From Finegoldia magna (GTDB lineage Bacteria; Bacillota; Clostridia; Tissierellales; Peptoniphilaceae): a DNA stretch of 7,948 nt. Of this stretch, positions 1 to 5,376 are shown piece after piece. Positions within the stretch are counted from its first letter, which is position 1; each line of letters begins with the position of its first letter. The notes under the pieces are model-generated. The model was given only the letters and a program-made list of their open reading frames with translations, did no database searches and was not told the origin of the DNA. The position numbers were made by a program, and so were the translations under genes. The stretch spans positions 1 to 7,948 of the forward strand of contig NZ_JAGYZD010000065.1 in assembly GCF_018371055.1 (NCBI RefSeq), written 5' to 3'.

Positions 1-315
1 GGAATATATTTATGGATACAAGCAGTAATAGTTCAGAAAATAAATAAAAAAGTTACAGAAAAAAAGTTGATAACAACAGGAGTATACAGCATAGTAAGAA
101 ATCCTGTTTATTCAGCATTTATATTTATATTCACAGTTCTACTTTTATTTACAGCAAACTATATTTTATTAATACTTCCATTTGTATTTTGGGCTTTTTT
201 AACAATATTAATGAAAAATACAGAAGAAAAATGGTTAAAAAATGAATTTGGAGAAGAATATGAAATATATTTAAAACAAGTAAATCGAGTAATACCACGG
301 ATCAGAAGAAAATAA
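1..315 (+). CDS. Isoprenylcysteine carboxyl methyltransferase (ICMT/PEMT)-family membrane protein, 3' part
   Basis: The frame is open from the first base of the window and ends at TAA 313-315, so about 104 codons of a longer gene are visible and the N-terminal half is missing. The diagnostic stretch is LITTGVYSIVRNPVYSAF, which matches the ICMT/PEMT-family pattern (TTGxYxxxRNPxY) thought to form part of the SAM and substrate site. It is followed by a long hydrophobic segment (FIFIFTVLLLFTANYILLIL and onward) that fits one or two membrane helices. The tail has the family's closing pattern, EEKWLKNEFGEEYEIYLKQV followed by N-R-V-I-P. Bacterial members are integral membrane proteins of roughly 180-200 residues with mostly unproven substrates, so the specific reaction is unknown. 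A TTG at 67 could be read as a start, but the family motif begins there and needs the upstream membrane helices, so it is not used as one. A terminator follows 16 bases after the stop. Confidence 0.8.
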   Translation, partial: GIYLWIQAVIVQKINKKVTEKKLITTGVYSIVRNPVYSAFIFIFTVLLLFTANYILLILPFVFWAFLTILMKNTEEKWLKNEFGEEYEIYLKQVNRVIPRIRRK

Positions 316-330
316 AATTAGTCTTATGCA

Positions 331-357
331 AGCATCTACTGTTGTAGGTGCTTTTTT
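331..357 (+). terminator. Intrinsic terminator after the ICMT-like gene
   Basis: AGCATCTAC (331-339) pairs with GTAGGTGCT (344-352) around a TGTT loop, nine pairs including one G-T, and runs directly into six T residues (352-357). It is one of five related hairpins in the window, and is preceded by TCTTATG (322-328), which recurs before or within two others. Confidence 0.88.
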
Positions 358-408
358 ATGGATAATTTTAGGAAGAGGTAGTAAATACAGAAAAATATAA
401 AGCTGAAT

Positions 409-500
409 CGTCAAATACATGAATGAAAACACGTCAAATACATGAATGAAAACACGTCAAATACATGAATAAAAAATGGACAAATACTTGAATAATTGAT
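409..500 (+). repeat. 23-bp tandem repeat, about four units
   Basis: Units start at 409, 432, 455 and 478. The first two are identical (CGTCAAATACATGAATGAAA followed by ACA). The third changes only in its last third, and the fourth is degenerate but keeps CAAATAC and TGAAT at the same phase. There are no spacers, so it is not CRISPR. The last unit runs into the truncated 5' edge of the ParB-like fragment. The array contains no useful open frame. It may be a minisatellite made by slippage or the remains of iteron-like binding sites; nothing in the sequence decides between these. Confidence 0.8.
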
Positions 501-806
501 AAATTAGAGGCAGTTAAGAGCTTTGTCAATAGAGAAGAAGACGTGATTATACCAGTTACAAAACGCGAAGGCACATACGCGTCACTAGATGGACACACAC
601 GCCTCTACATTGCATATAGCCTTGGATTCAAGTACGCATACGCCTATCTTAGTGAAACCTTCTGTGGATTTGACTATTTCTTTTATGAAGCAAGAAAAAG
701 AAATATATTTACAGCAAAAGACTTGACCTTGCTAACACATGATGATTATACAGTTAAGTGGGATAAGTTTTGCGATGAGTATTATATGAGTATAGAGTGT
801 GAATAG
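492..806 (+). pseudogene. ParB N-terminal-domain-like protein, 5'-truncated fragment
   Basis: The frame is open from 492, just after a stop at 489-491, to TAG 804-806, giving about 104 codons. The first possible start is GTG at 543, which would cut into the domain and has no convincing ribosome site. The recognisable core is EEDVIIPVTKREGTYASLDG followed by HTRLYIAYSLGF. The LDGHTRL stretch corresponds to the ParB/Srx-fold motif (D/E-G-x-x-R-L). Homologous segments sit in the middle of ParB-like proteins of about 170-190 residues, so I infer that some 60-80 N-terminal residues are lost. The reading runs upstream directly into the 23-bp repeat array, so the 5' end was probably replaced there. 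Base use differs from the neighbours: 29 of the 60 bases at 543-602 are G or C, against AT-rich flanks, which suggests transfer. It is most likely a relic. A short functional protein from GTG 543 is possible but unlikely. Confidence 0.6.
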
Positions 807-863
807 ACGAGTGTATTGTTCTGGTAAAATAGTAAATAATATTAAGATAAACTAGTAAAATTC

Positions 864-916
864 TGGACTGACCCAAAAAGTTGGATCTAAAACCAACTTA
901 GAGAGGTCAGTTTTTT
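864..916 (+). repeat. Left terminal repeat of an IS3-family element with nested hairpin
   Basis: The end begins TGGACTGACCC, typical of the IS150-like group of IS3 elements. Two stems are nested in it: ACTGACC (867-873) pairs with GGTCAGT (905-911), and inside that AAGTTGG (878-884) pairs with CCAACTT (893-899). Six T residues follow at 911-916. The layout works as a terminator-like structure just before orfA, as IS elements often use to stop transcription reading in from outside. No matching right end was found in the window. Confidence 0.7.
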
Positions 917-917
917 C

Positions 918-1286
918 ATGAGTAAATATAGTATAGAATTTAAGATGAAAATAGTACAATAATACTTAAATAAAGAAGGAAGATATAAATATTTAACTGA
1001 TAAATATGGACTCAATGATTATTCAATAGTCAAAAGGTGAGTTACTTTATTTAAATCACAAAGACATGAAGGGTTAAAAGGTTTTAGAAAAAATAATAGT
1101 TACTCTTTCTAATTTAAGCAAAATATAGTAAAGTTATATTTAACAGGATAAATGTCCTATCAGCACTTGCTAATCAATTTAAAATCAATAATCCATCTCC
1201 TATTGTTAGAAGGCAACTGATTTTAGAAGTTAAGGCTAGATGGGCTTAAACCAAAAAAGAAAGCAAGGCCTTCAAGTATGAATAAA
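918..1286 (+). pseudogene. IS3-family transposase OrfA, degenerate
   Basis: ATG 918 opens MSKYSIEFKMKIVQ, the usual start of IS150-type OrfA, followed by a stop at 960-962. The same frame continues with YLNKEGRYKYLTDKYGLNDY followed by SIVKR, a second stop, then HEGLKGFRKNNSYSF, a third stop, and FKQNIVKLYLTG before a fourth. The match then changes frame to LANQFKINNPSPIV (from about 1167) and changes again to LDGLKPKKKARPSSMNK (1236-1286). The helix-turn-helix pattern of OrfA and the closing GLKPKKKxRPS block are both recognisable, so the family call is firm. At least four in-frame stops and two frame changes make it non-functional. Confidence 0.8.
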
Positions 1287-1291
1287 GGTTT

Positions 1292-1461
1292 CAAATCTTT
1301 ATATATACAAATTCCGCTGGAAAAATAAAAACTGACAAAGAAAAATCTACAGAAAATATAGACGGAGTTATTGCTATGGTGAGCAATAAGGTGTGAAATG
1401 GACAAGTCAATCTGTTTATGATGACAGGGGATTGATTGTTTTTATGGGTATAAATTATTAA
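1292..1461 (+). pseudogene. Phage terminase large subunit (TerL), C-terminal remnant with a frameshift
   Basis: Two adjacent reading frames together spell the end of a phage terminase large subunit. The first (codons from 1301) reads IYTNSAGKIKTDKEKS followed by TENIDGVIAMV. This fits the C-terminal nuclease-domain segment in which D-K-x-K-S-x-x-x-I-D-G-V-x-A is conserved. It hits TGA at 1394-1396. The second frame (from 1402) reads TSQSVYDDRGLIVF and ends at TAA 1459-1461. SVYxxRGLxxx is the usual tail of these proteins. A frameshift between about 1380 and 1411 separates the pieces, and everything upstream (ATPase domain and most of the nuclease) is missing. TerL packages phage DNA into procapsids. 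Here it is only a fossil showing that a prophage once lay at this site. The downstream promoter motif for the ABC-F unit lies within this remnant. I recognise the family from its motifs and have not aligned it. Confidence 0.65.
1445..1454 (+). promoter_or_regulatory. Putative -10 region for the leader/ABC-F transcript
   Basis: TGGGTATAAA lies 30 bases before the leader ORF. A transcript starting near 1461 would carry the leader ribosome site at 1470. The same TGGGTATAAW string precedes two other genes in the window. No good -35 stands at 17 bp, and the TTGATT at 1432 is only 11 bp away, so the promoter is tentative. Confidence 0.4.
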
Positions 1462-1484
1462 GTAGTATTAGGAGGTACAGACAA

Positions 1485-1517
1485 ATGAACAATAGATATA
1501 GTCTTACAAATAACTAA
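1485..1517 (+). CDS. Leader peptide upstream of the ABC-F gene (MNNRYSLTNN)
   Basis: This is a ten-codon ORF, ATG 1485 to TAA 1515-1517. A full AGGAGG ribosome site stands at 1470-1475, nine bases before the start, which is unusually strong for a chance ORF of this size. The stop abuts the first arm of the hairpin set that precedes the ABC-F gene. Leader peptides in this position are known for erm genes and for ABC-F genes such as vmlR and lmo0919, where a drug-stalled ribosome changes folding downstream. The peptide has an Arg-Tyr pair at codons 4-5 but no stalling motif I can name. Its function is inferred from position and ribosome site; expression is unproven. Confidence 0.6.
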   Translation: MNNRYSLTNN

Positions 1518-1556
1518 GAGAGGAAATGAAATCCTCTCAAAAAAATAGGAGGATTT
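1518..1556 (+). promoter_or_regulatory. Candidate translational attenuator with two mutually exclusive hairpins
   Basis: There are three segments. Segment 1, GAGAGGA (1518-1524), pairs perfectly with TCCTCTC (1532-1538) over a seven-base loop. Segment 2, AAATCCTC (1529-1536), pairs perfectly with GAGGATTT (1549-1556), plus a T1537-G1548 wobble. That second stem covers most of the ABC-F ribosome site AGGAGG (1547-1552) and reaches the base before its ATG. The two stems share 1532-1536 and cannot coexist. The first stem is followed by A residues rather than T residues, so it is not an intrinsic terminator, and control would act on translation. A ribosome finishing the leader at TAA 1515-1517 should cover segment 1 and allow the hiding stem. 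A ribosome paused earlier should leave segment 1 free and expose the site. The pairing is seen directly; the mechanism is inferred. Confidence 0.6.
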
Positions 1557-3161
1557 ATGATATATCTAAAAAACTTGATAAAAACCATATCTGATAAAAA
1601 ACTATTTGAAATTAATAGTTTATCAATTAACGAAAATGACAAGATTGCTTTAATAGGCGAAAATGGAACGGGAAAGACTACTCTTTTGAAAATAATATTA
1701 GGGATGGATACAGATTATACTGGGTATGTAAGAGCGGATAGAAAGCTTGGATACTTATTAAATTATGATGCTAAAGTTAACAAGTTTTCTGATGAAATCT
1801 ATTCCAAATCACAGCTAAATGTTGATGATAAATACAGTCCTGGTGAGATACAAAGATTAAAACTAACAGATTTATTATCGGATAGTTTTAATTTTATATT
1901 AATAGATGAGCCCACATCTCACTTAGACATAAAGCAAAAAGAAGAACTTATAGAAAAGCTAAATTCAAGAAAAACAGGATACCTTATAATTTCGCATGAT
2001 CGTGATTTCATAAATAGAACTTGCAAAAAGATTCTAGAGTTAAAGGATGAAAAAATTGAAGAATATAATGGAGATTACAATTTCTATCTTGAAGAAAGAG
2101 AAAAAAGACAAAAGTTTCAAGATAAAGAGTATTCGAATTTTATAAAAGAAAAAAGACGACTAGAAAATCTAGCAAGTAATATAAAGGAACAATCATCAAA
2201 AGTAAGAACCACGCCTAAAAGGATGGGGAATTCAGAAGCAAGACTTCATAAGATGGGTGGTCAAGAAAACAAGAAAAAATTAGATAAGCAAGTAAAAGCT
2301 GTAGAATCTAGGATTAATCAACTAGAAGTAAAGGAAAAACCTAAAGAAGAAACAGAAATACAACTATCTACTCCAGATAATAAAAGAATTCATTCTAAAA
2401 TTTTAATAAGAGCGGAAAATATAAGTAAAGATTTTGGAAATAGAACGTTATTTAGAGATTCAAACTTCTTGATTAAAAACAACTCTAAAATAGCTCTTTT
2501 AGGGTCAAACGGAAGTGGGAAAACTACCATTCTAAAGATGATACTTAATAAAGAAAATATATGGGTGTATCCAAATCTTAAGATAGGCTATTTTAGTCAA
2601 ATGAGTGATATTCTAGAAGAAAATTCCAGCATCTTAAAAAATGTATCAAATACGTCTATATATGATGAAACAATGACAAGGATTGTTCTTGCAAGACTAG
2701 GGTTTAAGACTAACGATGTATATAAGAGCATAAATGTTCTAAGTGATGGAGAAAAATCCAAGGTTAAATTGGCTAAAATATTAACATCTGATTTTAACTA
2801 TCTTATATTTGATGAACCGACAAATTTTTTAGATATAGGAACAATAGAAAGTTTAGAAAATCTATTAAAGTCTTATGATAGACCTTTTATATTTGTCACT
2901 CATGATGAGGATTTTATCAACAATTTAGCTAGTAGTCTTTTAATAATCAAAGATAAAAAAATCATTCAGTTTAATGGTAATTTAAGAGAATATAAGACCA
3001 GACAAAAAGGTTACAATAAAAATATTGATAAAGATGAATTATTGCTTGATTTTAGAATATCCTCAATAAGTTCAAGACTTTCTATGGATATATCGAAAGA
3101 TCAAAGAGAAAAATTAGAAGAAGAATATAAAGAACTAATATCGAAGAGAAACAGCAATTAA
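1557..3161 (+). CDS. ABC-F type ribosomal protection protein, Vga/CplR-like
   Basis: This is a 534-residue cytosolic protein with two ATPase domains and no membrane segments, the usual size for antibiotic-resistance ABC-F proteins. In domain 1, Walker A is GENGTGKTT (34-42), the signature is the degenerate SPGE (94-97), Walker B is LIDEPTSHLD with catalytic Glu118, and the switch is SHDRDF (146-151). Domain 1 is compact, with only about 50 residues between Walker A and signature, as in Vga proteins. A charged helical linker follows (about 175-265), the part that reaches towards the peptidyl-transferase centre. In domain 2, Walker A is GSNGSGKTT (316-324), the Q-loop is GYFSQ, the signature is LSDGE (395-399), Walker B is IFDEPTNFLD with Glu420, and the switch is THDED (His449). 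The tail (about 500-534) contains ISSISSRLS, resembling the Vga C-terminal extension. Relatives bind stalled ribosomes and release lincosamides, pleuromutilins and streptogramin A. Start ATG 1557 has AGGAGG at 1547-1552. The drug spectrum cannot be read from the sequence. Confidence 0.88.
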   Translation: MIYLKNLIKTISDKKLFEINSLSINENDKIALIGENGTGKTTLLKIILGMDTDYTGYVRADRKLGYLLNYDAKVNKFSDEIYSKSQLNVDDKYSPGEIQRLKLTDLLSDSFNFILIDEPTSHLDIKQKEELIEKLNSRKTGYLIISHDRDFINRTCKKILELKDEKIEEYNGDYNFYLEEREKRQKFQDKEYSNFIKEKRRLENLASNIKEQSSKVRTTPKRMGNSEARLHKMGGQENKKKLDKQVKAVESRINQLEVKEKPKEETEIQLSTPDNKRIHSKILIRAENISKDFGNRTLFRDSNFLIKNNSKIALLGSNGSGKTTILKMILNKENIWVYPNLKIGYFSQMSDILEENSSILKNVSNTSIYDETMTRIVLARLGFKTNDVYKSINVLSDGEKSKVKLAKILTSDFNYLIFDEPTNFLDIGTIESLENLLKSYDRPFIFVTHDEDFINNLASSLLIIKDKKIIQFNGNLREYKTRQKGYNKNIDKDELLLDFRISSISSRLSMDISKDQREKLEEEYKELISKRNSN

Positions 3162-3174
3162 ATCTTATGCTTAT

Positions 3175-3201
3175 AGCATATACATTTGTAGGTGCTTTTT
3201 T
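3175..3201 (+). terminator. Intrinsic terminator after the ABC-F gene
   Basis: AGCATATAC (3175-3183) pairs with GTAGGTGCT (3188-3196) around ATTT, with one A-G mismatch and one G-T pair, and leads into six T residues (3196-3201). The 3' arm is identical to that of the terminator at 331-357, and TCTTATG (3163-3169) again precedes it. Confidence 0.8.
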
Positions 3202-3373
3202 CATGCAATTTAATATTGAAATTCATATATAAATGTCGCATAAAGGGTTTTAAATTATTATTGTTAGGGTTTACCAAACTTTCGTGTTATATTTTAATAC
3301 CAATTTTCCAAAGTTAATTCTATGTAAATTATGATATTTTATTGAGTTATAAAGGATTTCAAAGAATAAAATA

Positions 3374-3382
3374 TGTTATAAT
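3374..3382 (+). promoter_or_regulatory. Extended -10 promoter of the STM3941-like gene
   Basis: TGTTATAAT (3374-3382) is a perfect extended -10 (TGn plus TATAAT). No consensus -35 stands at 17 bp, which extended -10 promoters can tolerate. A start near 3389 gives a leader of about 70 bases. The other gene-free sequence between 3202 and 3442 shows no further structure I can support. Confidence 0.55.
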
Positions 3383-3457
3383 AACGCAAAGGAAAAAATG
3401 TTTTGTATACTATAAAATATCAATAATGTTAAAAGCTGAAATGTGTTTGGAGGAACG

Positions 3458-4000
3458 ATGGATAATAGAATTGAAATATTTAGTGGAAAATTTAATAATA
3501 TAAAAATAAGTTTAATGGGTATTTTTATGACAATTATGTCAGCTGTTATAATACTCATTGGATTTTGTTCAGGGAGTATTTTGTATAAGATATTTACATT
3601 GATTTTTGGTGCATTTGGAGTATTATTTTTTGGAGCAGCAACATTGCTTTGTATTAAAAATATTTTTGTGAGAAAACCAATTTTAATTATTGATAACGAA
3701 GGATTTTACGACAATTCAAGTATAGCATCTTTGAAAAATTCTTTGATAAGTTGGGACTCAGTTAGTAAGATAAAAAATATGCCTATGATGGGTCAAGGAA
3801 TGGTATCAATATTTATGAAAGACCAGGAAGCATATTTGGATAAGTTACCAATATTTAAAAGGTTAATAACTAAAATGAACCTTGCTTTGGGATATGGAGA
3901 GATAACAATTAATATGAATCAGATTCAGAATATGAATGGTGAAGAGCTTACTCAAACTATGAACGAATATCGTAAGAATAATCGTAAATACAAATCTTGA
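3458..4000 (+). CDS. STM3941-like small membrane protein of unknown function
   Basis: The protein has 180 residues. The start is taken at ATG 3458 because GGAGG (3449-3453) stands just before it. The earlier GTG at 3443 would place that ribosome site inside the coding region. Two adjacent membrane helices occupy about residues 18-38 and 42-66. A cytosolic domain follows, with KPILIIDNEGFYDNSS (73-88) and ISWDSVSKIKN (97-107). That pattern, a hydrophobic hairpin then 'L-I-I-D-x-E-G-x-x-D-N-S-S ... I-x-W' is typical of the STM3941 family and of PH-like bacterial membrane domains. No enzyme motif is visible and the family has no established role. It stands alone, with its own promoter and a terminator downstream, so context gives no pathway. 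The C-terminus is basic and Asn-rich. Confidence 0.72.
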   Translation: MDNRIEIFSGKFNNIKISLMGIFMTIMSAVIILIGFCSGSILYKIFTLIFGAFGVLFFGAATLLCIKNIFVRKPILIIDNEGFYDNSSIASLKNSLISWDSVSKIKNMPMMGQGMVSIFMKDQEAYLDKLPIFKRLITKMNLALGYGEITINMNQIQNMNGEELTQTMNEYRKNNRKYKS

Positions 4001-4061
4001 TTTATTGATAGGAAAGAAAATTCTTGTGTATTTATATTCAAGATAATAAAATAAATTAATC

Positions 4062-4108
4062 AAATATCCGATTAGTCTTATGTAAGTATGACTTTGTCGG
4101 ATATTTTT
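4062..4108 (+). terminator. Intrinsic terminator after the STM3941-like gene
   Basis: AAATATCCGA (4062-4071) pairs perfectly with TCGGATATTT (4097-4106), ending in TTTTT (4104-4108). The 25-base loop carries TCTTATG (4076-4082) and AGTATGAC, which can also fold imperfectly on GTCGGATAT. The element looks like a diverged copy of the hairpin at 331-357 whose 3' arm has gained an upstream partner. Confidence 0.7.
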
Positions 4109-4225
4109 ATGTAGTAAACATCAGAACGTTTATCAAAAGTAGGACTGTTTTTGTGAAATTATAATGAAATTTTGCGGTAATAATGCTAGATTGATATGAA
4201 AATAAAATTATAGTTTGATTGCAGA

Positions 4226-4261
4226 AGTACTTAAAACATTTATATTTGTAGGTATTTTTTT
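4226..4261 (+). terminator. Degenerate terminator-like hairpin in the intergenic region
   Basis: AGTACTTA (4226-4233) pairs with TAGGTATT (4249-4256), including two G-T pairs, over a 15-base loop, followed by seven T residues (4255-4261). The 3' side GTAGGTATT resembles the GTAGGTGCT arm of the other copies. No gene ends shortly before it, so it is either a decayed copy or a backup stop. The remaining bases from 4113 to 4353 show no gene. Confidence 0.4.
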
Positions 4262-4353
4262 ATGTAAAATTAAGAAATTATGCATAATTTATTATTTTTC
4301 GATTTCGAAAAACTATTTAAGGTTAACAAAAATGGCTTATTCAAAATAGTTAT

Positions 4354-4363
4354 TGGGTATAAT
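4354..4363 (+). promoter_or_regulatory. Putative -10 region of the mgtC-like unit
   Basis: TGGGTATAAT (4354-4363) contains a perfect TATAAT. A start at the usual distance would fall near 4370, almost on the AAGGAGG ribosome site (4369-4375), leaving a leader of only about 11 bases. No convincing -35 is visible at 17-18 bp. Confidence 0.45.
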
Positions 4364-4380
4364 TATGTAAGGAGGAATTT

Positions 4381-5035
4381 ATGGATATTTTTTTAGTGGC
4401 GGTTAGATTAATATTAGCTGCGATACTTGGAGCTGTAATTGGAATAGAGAGAGAAATCAAGAATAGGGCTGCGGGTTTTAGAACTCATATTATTGTAAGT
4501 GTTGGGGCGTGTTTGATTATGCTTATTGGAATTGACGGTATTGGTAAGTCTTCATCTGACACTGCCAGGGACACTGCGAGGATTGCAGGACAAGTTATAA
4601 GTGGAATTGGGTTTTTGGGAGCTGGTACTATTCTTCAAAAAAGAATGGCGTATCAGGTCTTACTACAGCTGCAACTTTGTGGTTATCAGGAGCAATTTCG
4701 GATATTACGAGGGAGCAATCATCGCTACTGTGATATGCTTAATAACCTTAATTTCATTGAAAGGAATTAGTGATTTGGTTAATAAGAAAACTACAAAATC
4801 ATATTCAATGATTTTCGATACTTATAATTTTAATCAGGAAAGTTTTTATGAATTTACTTCTAAACAAGGAGTTGAAGTGAGAAAACTAGACATTATTGAC
4901 GAGGATATGGATGACAAATCAATGATTGAGGTGACTTTTTCTTTTAATAAAAATTATGATATTGACGGATTTTTCAAAAAATTAAAGTCAGAATATAGTT
5001 TGCAATCGCTAAAATCTGTTGATGATGAGGAATAG
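4381..5035 (+). pseudogene. MgtC/SapB-family membrane protein, broken by two frame lesions
   Basis: ATG 4381 has AAGGAGG at 4369-4375. Frame 1 gives the classic family N-terminus: AAILGAVIGIEREIKNRAAG, then FRTHIIVSVGACLIM, then GQVISGIGFLGAGTILQ. At the six-A run (4637-4642) the match leaves this frame. The expected continuation KNGVSGLTTAATLWLSGAIS is found one frame back, consistent with loss of one A. At about 4698-4700 the match shifts again to GYYEGAIIATVICLITLISL in the next frame. About five residues are missing there, consistent with a 16-base deletion. The soluble ACT-like tail then runs intact to TAG 5033-5035. Frame 1 alone would give 129 residues ending at 4770. Intact relatives have about 220-230 residues and are linked to magnesium or acid stress and membrane potential. 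The one-base change could be a sequencing slip, but the larger deletion could not. The promoter and ribosome site look intact. Confidence 0.82.
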
Positions 5036-5040
5036 ATATT

Positions 5041-5349
5041 ATGAATAGAATTAAAAAACTTTTCCCGTATTTAATGGTCAATGTAATCTGTTTTTATTTG
5101 TTGCCATTACTAATGAAAGATACGGGTAGTGGAATGTTTATTTTATTATTTGTAATTCCTGTTATAACTTTTGTGAATGCTATAATGTGTGGCAGGAAGA
5201 ATTCTTTTGACATTCTTTACCCTCTTTTAGTTATGGCGATTTTCGTGCCTTACGTACTTATTTATATGGATGAAAGTGCCACAATTTATATATTTATTTA
5301 CGGCGCGATTTCGTTGATGGGATGCTTTGTGGGTAGCAGATTGAGATAA
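5041..5349 (+). CDS. Small four-helix membrane protein of unknown function
   Basis: The protein has 102 residues, with hydrophobic segments at about 8-25, 30-50, 57-76 and 81-99, short basic turns (GRKNS at 51-55) and a C-terminal GSRLR. The N-terminal stretch YLMVNVICFYLLPLLMKDTG resembles a conserved hypothetical family seen in Firmicutes, but I cannot attach a function. The start lies five bases after the mgtC-like stop, and its ribosome site (GAGG, 5027-5030) is inside the end of that gene, so it was built to be co-transcribed and probably translationally coupled. With mgtC broken, ribosomes arriving from upstream would stop at 4770, so its translation now depends on its own weak site. 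The frame itself is intact and looks conserved. Confidence 0.7.
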   Translation: MNRIKKLFPYLMVNVICFYLLPLLMKDTGSGMFILLFVIPVITFVNAIMCGRKNSFDILYPLLVMAIFVPYVLIYMDESATIYIFIYGAISLMGCFVGSRLR

Positions 5350-5376
5350 GAGTGGGGAAAATTATGAACTGGATTA

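Larger units (their letters stand above)
864..1286 (+). mobile_element. IS3-family (IS150-like) insertion sequence remnant
   Basis: The remnant comprises the left end (864-916) and a decayed orfA (918 to about 1286). There is no orfB with its DDE catalytic residues and no right inverted repeat. The homology breaks near 1286, where a phage terminase remnant in a different frame takes over at about 1292. The element is therefore truncated and cannot move by itself. The abrupt change from IS to phage sequence marks an old rearrangement or deletion joint. Confidence 0.75.

Noticed and set aside
409..500. CRISPR array
   Set aside because: The units are contiguous with no spacers, and the last two decay progressively, so this is a simple tandem repeat.
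1223..1405. 60-codon minus-strand ORF
   Set aside because: It lies antisense to the IS orfA tail and the terminase remnant, has no ribosome site, and its translation shows no family pattern.
1445..1451. Sigma-B type stress promoter suggested by GGGTAT
   Set aside because: No GTTT-type -35 stands 12-15 bases upstream at any of the three GGGTAT sites.
1518..1546. Intrinsic terminator before the ABC-F gene (transcriptional attenuation)
   Set aside because: The hairpin is followed by A residues, not T residues, so a translational switch is the better reading.
3443..3457. GTG 3443 as start of the STM3941-like gene
   Set aside because: GGAGG at 3449-3453 serves ATG 3458 and would be inside the coding region if GTG were used.
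3376..3558. Minus-strand ORF with a hydrophobic translation
   Set aside because: It is antisense to the start of the STM3941-like gene; the hydrophobicity mirrors the AT-rich membrane-helix codons on the plus strand.
3863..4063. Minus-strand ORF of 66 codons
   Set aside because: It overlaps the end of the STM3941-like gene and has no ribosome site or recognisable content.
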